The notes under the pieces are model-generated. The model ran no database searches. It saw only the letters and a list, made by a program, of their open reading frames with translations, and had not been told where the DNA came from. Shown here piece after piece: positions 8,213 through 17,675 of a stretch of DNA of 64,000 nt. Source of the stretch: an uncultured Roseburia sp. (lineage in GTDB: Bacteria > Bacillota > Clostridia > Lachnospirales > Lachnospiraceae); the NCBI GenBank assembly GCA_934317215.1, contig CAKREH010000017.1, positions 1 to 64,000 on the forward strand, written 5' to 3'. The stretch's first letter is position 1. The number at the start of each line of letters is the position of its first letter. The translations under genes and the position numbers were made by a program.

Positions 8213-10672
8213 TTATACCTCTACGGTAATTTTGTCTAAGTGCCAGATATCATCCACATATTCCTGGATTGTACGGTCAGAGGAGAATTTACCGGCATGT
8301 GCGATATTTAAGATTGCGCTCTTTGCCCAGCCTTCCTCATCTTTGTACGCTTCCATCACACGTTTCTGTGCTTCTGCATAAGAACGGAAATCTTTTAAGA
8401 TGAAATAGGTATCTGCAAACTGTGTACACTGTGTATTGAGCAGTGAGTTGTAAAGGTTACGGAACAGCTCAGGATCGTTCGGTGAATAGAATCCGTTGAT
8501 CAGCTGCATCAATACCTTGCGGATATCCTGATCCGTATTAAAGATCTTCATTGGATCATAATCACGGTTTCTCTCATGCGCAATGACTTCATCGGAACTC
8601 ATACCGAAAATAAATGCATTTTCTTTACCGACTTCCTCGACGATCTCAACATTGGCACCATCCATCGTTCCGAGTGTCAGTGCACCGTTTAACATGAATT
8701 TCATGTTACCGGTTCCAGATGCCTCTTTACTAGCTGTGGAGATCTGCTCGCTGACATCTGCTGCCGCAAAGATCCACTCTGCGATCGATACGCGGTAATC
8801 TTCAATAAATACGACTTTGATCTTGCCGTTAATGCTTCTGTCATTGTTGATAACGTCCGCCACATTGTTGATCAGTTTGATCGTAAGTTTTGCGTTCTTG
8901 TAGCCTGCTGCTGCCTTTGCACCGAAAATAAAGGTTCTCGGATAGAAATCCATATCCGGGTGCTCTTTTAATTCGTTATACAGATACATGACATGTAAAA
9001 TATTCAGTAACTGACGTTTGTATTCATGCAGACGTTTTACCTGCACATCAAAGATGGAGCGAGGATCTACTTCGATGCCGTTGTGTTCTTTGATGTATTT
9101 TGCAAGGCGCAGTTTGTTCTGGTATTTGATGTTCATGAACTCCTGCTGTGCTTTTTTATCGGCTGCATAGATCGCCATCTTCTCAATATGGGCAAGATTC
9201 GTGATCCAGTCATCCCCGATATGTTCACTTACCCAGTCAGCAAGAAGCGGATCGCCATGCATTAAGAAGCGGCGCTGTGTGATTCCGTTTGTCTTGTTGT
9301 TGAATTTCTGTGGGAACAGCTCGTAGAAATCATGAAGCTGCTCGTTCTTTAAGATCTCTGTGTGGAGTTTTGCCACACCATTTACGGAATATCCTGCTGC
9401 GATTGCAAGATGTGCCATCTTCACCTGACCATCGTAAACGATTGCCATGCGGGCAACCTTACCGTTATCGCCCGGGAATTCTGCCTGGATCTGTAAGATA
9501 AATCTGCGGTTGATCTCCTCAACGATCTGATAGATACGCGGAAGCAGTCTTGAGAAGATCTCGATCGGCCATTTTTCAAGTGCTTCAGCCATGATCGTGT
9601 GGTTGGTATATGCACAGGTCTTTGTTGTGATCTCCCATGCCTCATCCCAGCTTAATCCCTCTTCGTCGAGTAAAATACGCATCAGCTCTGCCACTGCTAC
9701 GGTCGGATGTGTATCATTTAACTGGAATGTTACTTTCTCCGGCAGCTTGTGGATATCATCATGATGTTTTTTGTAACGTGCTAATGCACGCTGTACACTT
9801 GCAGATACAAAAAAATACTGCTGTTTTAAACGAAGTTCTTTTCCTGCGATATGGTTATCATTCGGATAAAGTACCTCAACTAAGTTGCGGGCAAGGTTTT
9901 CCTGCTCTACTGCCTTGTGGTAATCTCCCTTGTCAAAAGAATCTAACTCAAAGCACTCCATCGGCTCTGCATCCCAGATCATTAAGGTATCTACCACATG
10001 ATTGCCGTAACCTACGATCGGCATATCATAAGGTACTGCTAAAACAGACTGGTAATTTTCCTGTACGAAACGTGTCTTGCCTTCCTCCGTCACTTCCGCA
10101 CGGACATAACCGCCGAATTTAACCTCATAGGAATACTCCGGACGGCGAAGTTCAAACGGATATCCGTTCTTTAACCAGTTATCCGGCACTTCCACCTGAA
10201 AACCGTCTTTGATCTTCTGTTTGAACATTCCGTAACGGTAACGGATACCGCAGCCGTAAGCTGCGTATCCAAGTGTTGCCAGTGATTCCATAAAGCAGGC
10301 TGCAAGACGGCCAAGTCCACCGTTTCCAAGTGCAGGATCCGGCTCCTGATCCTCGATCTCATCAAGGTTTAGACCGATCTCCTCGAGTGCCTCTTTTACC
10401 TCTTTGTACATTTTTAAATTGATCATGTTGTTGCCAAGCGCACGACCCATTAAAAATTCCATGGACATATAATAGACCATCTTTGGATCCTGTTTGTCAA
10501 ACGCTTTCTGTGTTGCAAGCCAGTCATCAATGATCACATCTTTTACCGTGTAGGAAACCGCCTGAAAAATTTCCTGCTGTGAAGCTTCCTCTAATGTTTT
10601 GCGGTAAAGATTTTTTACATTTTCCTTTACGTCCTCAATAAATTTTTCCTTGTTGAAAACATTTTCCTTCAT
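8213..10672 (-). CDS. glgP: Glycogen/starch phosphorylase (GT35)
   Basis: 819 aa, usual length for the family. It releases glucose-1-phosphate from alpha-1,4-glucan ends, using pyridoxal phosphate. Seen: the N-terminal NGGLGRLAACFMESLATLGY block, the QLNDTHP and VYDGQVKMAHLAI blocks, and the PLP site SGTGNMKFMLNGALTLGT with K658. The ATG directly abuts the ileS stop (TAGATG), and its ribosome site AAAGGAG lies inside ileS, so its expression is tied to ileS and to the T-box upstream. It acts in the cytoplasm on storage or dietary glucan. The sequence gives no sign of the allosteric regulation known in animals. Confidence 0.97.
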   Translation of the reverse strand: MKENVFNKEKFIEDVKENVKNLYRKTLEEASQQEIFQAVSYTVKDVIIDDWLATQKAFDKQDPKMVYYMSMEFLMGRALGNNMINLKMYKEVKEALEEIGLNLDEIEDQEPDPALGNGGLGRLAACFMESLATLGYAAYGCGIRYRYGMFKQKIKDGFQVEVPDNWLKNGYPFELRRPEYSYEVKFGGYVRAEVTEEGKTRFVQENYQSVLAVPYDMPIVGYGNHVVDTLMIWDAEPMECFELDSFDKGDYHKAVEQENLARNLVEVLYPNDNHIAGKELRLKQQYFFVSASVQRALARYKKHHDDIHKLPEKVTFQLNDTHPTVAVAELMRILLDEEGLSWDEAWEITTKTCAYTNHTIMAEALEKWPIEIFSRLLPRIYQIVEEINRRFILQIQAEFPGDNGKVARMAIVYDGQVKMAHLAIAAGYSVNGVAKLHTEILKNEQLHDFYELFPQKFNNKTNGITQRRFLMHGDPLLADWVSEHIGDDWITNLAHIEKMAIYAADKKAQQEFMNIKYQNKLRLAKYIKEHNGIEVDPRSIFDVQVKRLHEYKRQLLNILHVMYLYNELKEHPDMDFYPRTFIFGAKAAAGYKNAKLTIKLINNVADVINNDRSINGKIKVVFIEDYRVSIAEWIFAAADVSEQISTASKEASGTGNMKFMLNGALTLGTMDGANVEIVEEVGKENAFIFGMSSDEVIAHERNRDYDPMKIFNTDQDIRKVLMQLINGFYSPNDPELFRNLYNSLLNTQCTQFADTYFILKDFRSYAEAQKRVMEAYKDEEGWAKSAILNIAHAGKFSSDRTIQEYVDDIWHLDKITVEV

Positions 10673-13600
10673 CTAGTTTTCTCCTTTTTTTACTCCAAGC
10701 AATACTTTTTCCCCATTAATATTCCATTCCTTGCAGTAGATTCCATCTTCTTTGGCGTCAAAAGAATCAGCTTCTGCTACAACCTCAGTACCTAAAACAT
10801 CACCCATGATGTCATTTCCGTACTTATGAAAGATATCGGCTACTTTTTCATCTGCATGATAGTAAATGGAGATTTTATCCATAACCTCAAATCCGGCTTC
10901 CTTACGCATGGTCTGGATCTTACTGATCAGCTCACGGACAAATCCTTCCTCTACCAGTTCCGGTGTCAGGTTGGTATCAAGCACAACGGTTACGGTATTA
11001 TCCCCTTCCGTTACATAACCTTCCATCTGTGTCATTGTGATCAGAAGGTCTTCTTCGGATAATTTTACATCATCACTGACTGTTGGCAATGCAAGCACAC
11101 CGTCTGCTTTTAATTCAGCCATTGCCTTGTTTCCGTCTAACTCTGCAAGTGCTTTCTGGATCTGTCCTAAGAACTTGCCGTATTTCGGTCCGACGGTACG
11201 AAGCTGCGGTTTGAAGGTATAGCTTGTGTATGCGCTGACATCCTCTGTAAAGTTTACTTTCTTCACATTCAGCTCATCCTCGATGATCTCTACAAAGTAC
11301 TCAGATAAAACATTCGGTGCTTTGACATACATATTTCCAATTGGCTGGCGGTTCTTGATATTCGCAGAGTTACGACATGCACGGCCCATAACAACGATCT
11401 TTAAGACCTCATCCATATTTTTCTCTAATTCTTTGTCGATCCATGCCTCATTGACAGCCGGGAAGTCGCACAGATGGATGCTCTCCGGTGCCTCTGTATT
11501 GATGGAACGTACCAGATTCTGATAGATTTCCTCTGTCATGAACGGGATCATCGGTGCAGCGGCCTTGCAGATCTCAACTAATGCAGTATAAAGTGTCATA
11601 TATGCGTTGATCTTATCCTGCTCCATGCCTTTTGCCCAGAAACGGTCACGGCTTCTTCTGACATACCAGTTACTCATGTCATCCACGAACTCATCAAGTA
11701 CCTTTGCAGCTTCCGGAATGCGGTAATTTGCAAGGTTCTCATCCGTTCCCTTGATTGCGGAATTCAGTTTTGACAAAAGCCACTTATCCATAACGGATAA
11801 TTTTTCATAATCTAAGGTATATTTTGTTGCATCAAACTGGTCGATGTTTGCATACAGCACGAAGAATGCATAAGTATTCCACAGGGTACCCATGAATTTA
11901 CGCTGTCCTTCCTGTACCAGCTTGCCACTGAAACGTTTCGGGATCCATGGTGCACTGCTTGTATAGAAATACCAGCGGATCGCATCTGCGCCGTAAGTCT
12001 CTAATGCATCAAACGGATCCACTGCATTTCCTTTGGACTTACTCATCTTCTGTCCGTTCTCATCCTGTACATGTCCAAGAACGATGACGTTCTCATACGG
12101 AGCTTTGTTAAATAACAGGGTGGACTCTGCCATCAGAGAGTAGAACCATCCTCTTGTCTGGTCAACTGCCTCGGAGATAAATTTCGCCGGGAACTGTTTT
12201 TCAAATACGTCTTTGTTCTCAAACGGATAATGGTGCTGTGCGAACGGCATTGCCCCGGAATCGAACCAGCAGTCGATCACTTCCGGTACACGGTGCATTT
12301 CTTTGCCACAGTCCGGGCATTTAAAGGTAACTGCATCAATATACGGACGATGAAGTTCTACCTTTGCATCCTCCGGATTTCCGCTTCTCTCTGCAAGTTC
12401 TGCACGGCTGCCGATGCACTCCTGATGTCCACATTCACACTCCCATACCGGAAGCGGTGTTCCCCAGTAACGGTTACGGGAGATACCCCAGTCCTGGATA
12501 TTCTCAAGCCAGTCACCGAAACGTCCTTTTCCGATGGAATCCGGGATCCAGTTTACAGTATTGTTGTTGCGGATCAGGTCATCTTTGACTGCAGTCATTT
12601 TGATAAACCAGGATTCTCTTGCGTAGTAGATGAGCGGTGTGTCACATCTCCAGCAGTGCGGATATTCATGCTCGAACTTCGGAGCATCGAATAACAGTCC
12701 CTTTTCATCGAGATCTTTTAATACCATAGGATCCGCTTTCTTTACAAAAACACCTGCATATGGTGTCTCTTTGGTCAGCTCACCTTTTCCGTCTACAAGC
12801 TGTACGAATGGAAGGTCATATTTTCTTCCGACAGCGGCATCATCTTCACCAAATGCAGGTGCGATATGAACGATACCGGTACCGTCTGTCATGGTTACAT
12901 AGGTGTCACATACGATGTAATGCGCTTTTTTGTGCTGTTTTTCAATGATCTCTTTTGCACAGTCAAATAACGGCTCATACTCTTTGTACTCTAAGTCGCT
13001 TCCTTTATAAGTCTCTAATACTTCGTATGCCTTTGTTCCCTCCGGTGCATCCTTGTCAGGCAGTTTGCCAAGTACCGTGTCAAGCAGTGCCTCTGCCATA
13101 TAATAGGTATATCCGTCAACCGCTTTTACTTTGCAGTAAGTCTCTTCCGGGTTCACACAGAGTGCGACGTTAGACGGCAGTGTCCATGGAGTTGTAGTCC
13201 ATGCAAGGAAATATGCATCCTCTCCGATTACTTTAAAACGTGCAACTGCAGAGCGCTCTTTGACCGTCTTATAACCCTGCGCAACCTCCTGAGAAGATAA
13301 CGGGGTACCGCAGCGAGGGCAGTAAGGAACGATTTTGAATCCTTTGTATAAAAGGTTTTTATTCCAGATTTCTTTTAATGCCCACCACTCGGACTCAATA
13401 AAATTGTCATCGTAGGTAACATATGGATTGTCCATATCAGCCCAGAAACCAACGGTCTTTGAGAAATCTTCCCACATTCCTTTGTATTTCCATACGGATT
13501 CCTTACATTTTTTGATGAAAGGCTCCATACCGTATTCTTCGATCTGCTCTTTTCCGTTTAAGCCAAGAAGTTTCTCAACCTCAAGTTCTACCGGGAGTCC

Positions 13601-13864
13601 ATGTGTATCCCAGCCGGCTTTACGCGGAACGAATTTTCCTTTCATGGTCTGGTATCTCGGAATCATATCTTTGATCGTACGGGTCTCCACATGTCCGATG
13701 TGCGGCTTGCCGTTTGCAGTTGGCGGACCGTCATAAAAGGTGTAGGTCTCTCCTTCCTTGCGGTGTTCCATGCTCTTCTTAAAGATGTCATTGTCATTCC
13801 AGAACTTCTCGATCTGTTTTTCTCTGTCTACGAAATTCAGACTCGCATCAACTTTCTTATACAT
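10673..13864 (-). CDS. ileS: Isoleucyl-tRNA synthetase
   Basis: 1063 aa. Charges tRNA-Ile. Class I signatures: HIGH at residues 55-58 (ANGKPHIGHVE), KMSKS at 606-610 (KMSKSKGN). The editing (CP1) domain lies between, followed by an anticodon-binding region and a long C-terminal domain. The length (1063, not ~930), the KMSKSKGN sequence and overall layout resemble the long, eukaryote-like (type 2) bacterial IleRS class common in Clostridia, a class linked to lower mupirocin sensitivity; this assignment is by eye. Start chosen after GGAGGTTAACA. The leader is a T-box riboswitch. Downstream glgP is joined without a gap. Confidence 0.97.
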   Translation of the reverse strand: MYKKVDASLNFVDREKQIEKFWNDNDIFKKSMEHRKEGETYTFYDGPPTANGKPHIGHVETRTIKDMIPRYQTMKGKFVPRKAGWDTHGLPVELEVEKLLGLNGKEQIEEYGMEPFIKKCKESVWKYKGMWEDFSKTVGFWADMDNPYVTYDDNFIESEWWALKEIWNKNLLYKGFKIVPYCPRCGTPLSSQEVAQGYKTVKERSAVARFKVIGEDAYFLAWTTTPWTLPSNVALCVNPEETYCKVKAVDGYTYYMAEALLDTVLGKLPDKDAPEGTKAYEVLETYKGSDLEYKEYEPLFDCAKEIIEKQHKKAHYIVCDTYVTMTDGTGIVHIAPAFGEDDAAVGRKYDLPFVQLVDGKGELTKETPYAGVFVKKADPMVLKDLDEKGLLFDAPKFEHEYPHCWRCDTPLIYYARESWFIKMTAVKDDLIRNNNTVNWIPDSIGKGRFGDWLENIQDWGISRNRYWGTPLPVWECECGHQECIGSRAELAERSGNPEDAKVELHRPYIDAVTFKCPDCGKEMHRVPEVIDCWFDSGAMPFAQHHYPFENKDVFEKQFPAKFISEAVDQTRGWFYSLMAESTLLFNKAPYENVIVLGHVQDENGQKMSKSKGNAVDPFDALETYGADAIRWYFYTSSAPWIPKRFSGKLVQEGQRKFMGTLWNTYAFFVLYANIDQFDATKYTLDYEKLSVMDKWLLSKLNSAIKGTDENLANYRIPEAAKVLDEFVDDMSNWYVRRSRDRFWAKGMEQDKINAYMTLYTALVEICKAAAPMIPFMTEEIYQNLVRSINTEAPESIHLCDFPAVNEAWIDKELEKNMDEVLKIVVMGRACRNSANIKNRQPIGNMYVKAPNVLSEYFVEIIEDELNVKKVNFTEDVSAYTSYTFKPQLRTVGPKYGKFLGQIQKALAELDGNKAMAELKADGVLALPTVSDDVKLSEEDLLITMTQMEGYVTEGDNTVTVVLDTNLTPELVEEGFVRELISKIQTMRKEAGFEVMDKISIYYHADEKVADIFHKYGNDIMGDVLGTEVVAEADSFDAKEDGIYCKEWNINGEKVLLGVKKGEN

Positions 13865-13915
13865 TGTTAACCTCCATTGATTTCTTTTTCATTCACAGAA
13901 CGTAATTTCCTATGA

Positions 13916-14216
13916 ATGAAAAAAGCCCTCGTCCTGTATATAGGACGAGGGCTTAAATACTTCGTGATACCACCTGATATACAAATGTACACGGAACTGA
14001 TAAACTCCGGATACACGTTCCCTGTAACGCAGGAAATGCGTCAGCGCTTACTCTGTCACGGAAAATCCCAGTCGTGATCTGCCTTGACCATTTCAGACTG
14101 CGGCTTGGAAGTGATTTTCATTCAGCAGATACTCGCACCGGTTTCCACCTGCTCCGGCTCTCTGTTGCTTTTCCTGATGAACTACTGTCTTCGTCATTGC
14201 CTTTTGCCAAAAATCT
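13916..14216 (-). ncRNA. T-box riboswitch (isoleucine) in the ileS leader
   Basis: On the minus strand the conserved T-box AGGTGGTATCACGAA (13975-13961) is followed by the terminator AGCCCTCGTCCT...AGGACGAGGGCT (13953-13924) and a T-run. Upstream, the stem I features of the class are present: AGAG with GCCGGAGCAGGTGGAAACCGGT as distal part and GAAAATCACTTCC on the 3' side. The AUC (14115-14113) followed by A is the likely specifier, an isoleucine codon. Uncharged tRNA-Ile would stabilise the antiterminator and allow ileS-glgP transcription. Confidence 0.92.
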
Positions 14217-14223
14217 AGTCTTT

Positions 14224-14252
14224 AGTATAGACTCGGAAAGTGAGAATGTCAA
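14224..14252 (-). promoter_or_regulatory. Consensus sigma-A promoter of the T-box/ileS/glgP transcript
   Basis: TTGACA (14252-14247), 17-bp spacer, TATACT (14229-14224) on the minus strand, just before the T-box leader. Confidence 0.85.
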
Positions 14253-14266
14253 GAGCCATGATACTT

Positions 14267-15250
14267 TTATACCGCACGCTTTTTGACATCTGTGATCACG
14301 TTTAAAAACCGCTCCTTCATCTGTGCCTCTAACAGTTTTACATCCATGTCGCTGCCCGTGCACGGCACGAATCCTCCCGCCATCGATGCGTGTCCGCCGC
14401 CATTGCCAATTCCCTTCAGTGCCTCCGCCACAATTTTTCCCGCATCGAGCATACTCTTTTCACTGCGCACGGAAAGTTTGATTCCGTCCGACTTTCTTGA
14501 ATACACGACAGAAAATGACACTTCTTTTAAAGCAAGCATGAAATCGGATATATTTGCAATGACCGGACAATCCTTACCAGTATTGCAGAAACTGATGTCA
14601 TCATATACTTCAATACTTGAGATTGCACTCGAATATGCCATCAGATCATCAAAACACAGATTACTGTTTTCTAACATATGGATGACCTCATAATCGCAAT
14701 CATCAAACATCCGGTAGAGCATCTCAATATCGAGTTTTGACACTCCGCGGCTCAGATTATTGGTATCGATCCGTACACCGTATGTCAGAGTCGTGGCGAT
14801 CCTCCGGTCCATCGGAATATTATTTTCAAAAAAATACTGCGCAACGATCGTCGCACATGCTCCCACTTCCGGCCGGATGTCTTTAAACCGATATGGGAAC
14901 TTTTCATTTTCCGGATGATGATCGATGCAGATGATCTCGTCCCCCGTAATGTCAACGATGTTTGAATTTCCCTTTTGTGCATCCACAAGGATCACTTCGT
15001 CCTCGTCTGTCAAAATCGTACCGAGATCCTCCACATTCAAAAGTTCGATTTCCATCAGTTCACGCAGCTTGTCAGTACTGTAACGGTCTATTTTTCCTTT
15101 ATAACAGATCGTAGAAGAAATTCCATTGTGCTTTAACAGCTCCTGGATTCCAAGCGCACTCGCAATGGCATCCGGGTCAGGGAAATTATGCGTCTGGATA
15201 TACACATGCTTCCGGTTGATCTGTTTTAGTAGTTCTTGTAATTTTGTCAT
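14267..15250 (-). CDS. DHH-family phosphoesterase (NrnA-like)
   Basis: 327 aa. DHH motif proteins hydrolyse phosphodiester bonds in nanoRNAs, pAp or cyclic dinucleotides with Mn ions. Seen: N-terminal HNFPDPDAIASALG (metal-binding D-x-D, ~22-35), DAQKG, and the signature IDHHPENE (~108-115). The C-terminal DHHA1 domain has the glycine-rich GGGHASMAGG. No membrane segments or CBS/PAS sensory domains, so GdpP and DisA are unlikely. GAGGATTA precedes the start. It overlaps the upstream HAD gene by 4 bp (ATGA). The exact substrate cannot be read from sequence. Confidence 0.85.
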   Translation of the reverse strand: MTKLQELLKQINRKHVYIQTHNFPDPDAIASALGIQELLKHNGISSTICYKGKIDRYSTDKLRELMEIELLNVEDLGTILTDEDEVILVDAQKGNSNIVDITGDEIICIDHHPENEKFPYRFKDIRPEVGACATIVAQYFFENNIPMDRRIATTLTYGVRIDTNNLSRGVSKLDIEMLYRMFDDCDYEVIHMLENSNLCFDDLMAYSSAISSIEVYDDISFCNTGKDCPVIANISDFMLALKEVSFSVVYSRKSDGIKLSVRSEKSMLDAGKIVAEALKGIGNGGGHASMAGGFVPCTGSDMDVKLLEAQMKERFLNVITDVKKRAV

Positions 15251-15900
15251 ATTAATCCTCTAAAATATGTTTCTGCCACCCGTTTTGTCACAAGTTCTGA
15301 AAATGACTGTATCTTATACTGTGCTTCCGGTACGATTCCAAAACCGTATGCGGCATGAATAAAGCCAACGCCAGCTTTTCTGCTGGCATCATAATCTCCC
15401 TGGATATCGCCCACATAGACTGCTTCCTCTAAATGATTCCGGTCTGCAAGCAGTCTGATATTGTCCCCTTTCTGTAAAAGATTATTTCCGTAACATTCGA
15501 TATCGGAAAAATAATCCCAGAAATGATAATGATCCAAAAACGCCTCAATGTAACCTTTCTGGCAGTTGCTTACAATGTAGAGTTCATATGTCTTTTTTAA
15601 TTCTTTGAAAGTATCCTCAAGATCCGGATAAAGCACACCGCCATGTTCTCTCAAATAATCGTTCTCAATCCTGCAGCACTCCGCTAAAAGCGTCTCCTGC
15701 TCTTTCCCGGAAAGTTCCGGGAATAACAGCTTTGCGATCACATCCATGGTCTTTCCCATAACACCCTTGATATCGGCTTCTGTGAGTACCTTATTTAACC
15801 TTCCATCCTGACGGATCGCTTCATTCCAGGATTCAGCCACATTGGCGGCTGAATCCCAAAGTGTGCCATCCATATCAAAAATAATTCCCTGTTTTTTCAT
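15247..15900 (-). CDS. HAD-family phosphatase (phosphoglycolate phosphatase-like)
   Basis: 217 aa. HAD hydrolase with a C1-type cap: catalytic motif I DMDGTLWDS near the N-terminus (nucleophile Asp and acid Asp two residues on), motif II as VSNCQKG, and motif III/IV as YVGDIQGDYDASRKAG. Hydrolyses a phosphate monoester; the substrate is not determinable. I prefer the ATG at 15900 over 15912, because GGGGA lies 6 bp before it while the earlier ATG has AGGA at 2 bp. Its end overlaps the DHH gene by 4 bp (ATGA), so the two are translationally coupled. Confidence 0.85.
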   Translation of the reverse strand: MKKQGIIFDMDGTLWDSAANVAESWNEAIRQDGRLNKVLTEADIKGVMGKTMDVIAKLLFPELSGKEQETLLAECCRIENDYLREHGGVLYPDLEDTFKELKKTYELYIVSNCQKGYIEAFLDHYHFWDYFSDIECYGNNLLQKGDNIRLLADRNHLEEAVYVGDIQGDYDASRKAGVGFIHAAYGFGIVPEAQYKIQSFSELVTKRVAETYFRGLI

Positions 15901-15917
15901 ATAAATCCCCATTCCTG

Positions 15918-15943
15918 CGTGTGAAAAAGCTCATTTTCACACG
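15918..15943 (-). promoter_or_regulatory. Intercistronic hairpin before the HAD gene
   Basis: CGTGTGAAAA / TTTTCACACG, perfect 10-bp stem with a 6-nt loop, between the M32 stop and the HAD ribosome site. No T-tract follows, so a processing or translation element is likelier than a terminator. It resembles 7397-7415. Confidence 0.5.
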
Positions 15944-15955
15944 ATTCTGCTTCAT

Positions 15956-17458
15956 TTATTTTAAATCGTAAACGTTGGCATATTTTCTCTCAAAATAACG
16001 CACCAATGGCTCTGCTGATACTTCTTTTCCACACACATTTGCAATCACTTCTTTTGGTGTGCGTGTGCTGCCATACCAGTGGATCTTTTCGTTCAGCCAT
16101 TTTGTGATTTCTTTGATTCTGCCCTCTTTTAAGATCTCATCTACCGGCCCTGACTCTTTTTCAAGTTCCTCTAAATACATGCCGTCATAGATGCTTCCTA
16201 ACAGATAGCTCGGGAAATAGCCGAAGGAACCATCTGACCAGTGCATATCCTGTAAGATTCCCTCCGCATCATTTGCCGGAGTGATATCTAAATATTCTTT
16301 CATTTTCTGATTCCAGAGTTCCGGAAGTTTCGCAACCGGTACATTGTCACGAAAGATTGCCTTTTCCATTTCATAACGCAATATAATATGGAAGCAATAG
16401 GTCACCTCATCTGCCTCGGTACGGATCAGGCTGTTTCTGACATGATTGATCTCACGGTAAAACTCATCCAGCGAAATGTCCTTCATCTGCGGCATCAGTT
16501 CCTGCACTTTCTCATAGACCGGAATCCAGAAATTCTTATTACGCCCTAAAATATTCTCATAAAAACGGGACTGGCTCTCATGCACACCCATATAACGGCA
16601 GCTTCCTGCAGCCGTGTTGTCATATTCCGGATTGACATTCTGTTCAAAAATCGCATGACCACCCTCATGGATAACCGAAAACATGGCAGAAATCGGATCA
16701 TGTTCATAATAATGATTTGTCACCCGGACATCCTTGGAAGAAAAATTCAGTGTAAAAGGATGCTCTGTCTCTCCTACCGCACCGGCATCTTTGGAAAATC
16801 CGATGTAGGAAAGCAAAAGACCCTGTACTTTTTTCTGATCGTCCGGATCAAAATAAGCATGGAATTTTGTATCATCCGGCTGTTTTGCAGCAAGTATTTT
16901 TTTCACAAGCGGAATCAGTGCTTCCTTTAGTTCACCAAACAGACGGTCAATCGTTGCAGAATCCATTCCCTCTTCATATTTATCTAACAATACATCATAA
17001 ACTTCTTTGCCCGGATCCGTGTAACCTGCCATTTCTTTGGTAAGTGCGATCATTTTCTCTAAATGCGGTGCAAAAATAGAAAAGTCAGATGCATTTTTTG
17101 CATCTTCCCATGCATTTCCTGACTCTGCCTGCTCACGGACCATCACTTCATAACGGTCTTTTGGGATTCGTCTGTCTTTTTCCATATCGCGCTGCATGCG
17201 TGTCACGATAAATTTCATGGTATCTGAAAGCTGTGCAAATTCTTCCGGTGTCTTTAAGGTCTCTAACATGCCGTAAAGTTCATCCGAAGTCGACATCGCA
17301 AAACTCTCGGTTGAAAAATAAGTCAGTGCATCGATATGTCCTGCCTGCCCCAGTTTTGGTGTACAAGTTCTCATGTCCCAGTAAAGAAGCGTATTGATAT
17401 GTTCATATTTTTTCATTTTATCGAGATACTGCTCGAATTGTTCTAATGTTTTACTCAT
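15956..17458 (-). CDS. M32-family metallocarboxypeptidase (thermostable carboxypeptidase Taq type)
   Basis: 500 aa, full length for the family. Removes C-terminal amino acids from peptides in the cytoplasm. The zinc site is HEGGH (H264, E265, H268), with the ESQSRFYEN motif (HESQS in the family) ~30 residues on supplying the third zinc ligand Glu region. Start follows GGAGGAAGGCT. No signal peptide. It is probably co-transcribed with the HAD and DHH genes downstream. Confidence 0.93.
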   Translation of the reverse strand: MSKTLEQFEQYLDKMKKYEHINTLLYWDMRTCTPKLGQAGHIDALTYFSTESFAMSTSDELYGMLETLKTPEEFAQLSDTMKFIVTRMQRDMEKDRRIPKDRYEVMVREQAESGNAWEDAKNASDFSIFAPHLEKMIALTKEMAGYTDPGKEVYDVLLDKYEEGMDSATIDRLFGELKEALIPLVKKILAAKQPDDTKFHAYFDPDDQKKVQGLLLSYIGFSKDAGAVGETEHPFTLNFSSKDVRVTNHYYEHDPISAMFSVIHEGGHAIFEQNVNPEYDNTAAGSCRYMGVHESQSRFYENILGRNKNFWIPVYEKVQELMPQMKDISLDEFYREINHVRNSLIRTEADEVTYCFHIILRYEMEKAIFRDNVPVAKLPELWNQKMKEYLDITPANDAEGILQDMHWSDGSFGYFPSYLLGSIYDGMYLEELEKESGPVDEILKEGRIKEITKWLNEKIHWYGSTRTPKEVIANVCGKEVSAEPLVRYFERKYANVYDLK

Positions 17459-17566
17459 AGCCTTCCTCCATTTTCAGAACGACGCCGGTCTGGCGTATTA
17501 CATTCCGTTCTTTCTGTTCCATATTAACACAGGACACCTGACCTGTCACTTATTTTTAGTATAACC

Positions 17567-17610
17567 AAAAACACCACGAACATGCGATTTTGCATGTCCA
17601 TGGTGTTTTT
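17567..17610 (-). terminator. Terminator of ilvE
   Basis: AAAAACACCA / TGGTGTTTTT with inner CATGC / GCATG stem; T-tract on both strands. Lies between the ilvE end and the M32 start. Confidence 0.85.
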
Positions 17611-17675
17611 CATGACAATCAGTCTGCCCGCAGTGCGTGCAATCTGTTTTTCATCGGAAACCCTGATGAAACTAC

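Noticed and set aside
9637..10122. Plus-strand 161-codon ORF inside glgP
   Set aside because: Antisense of a clearly conserved enzyme; no start signal or family resemblance.
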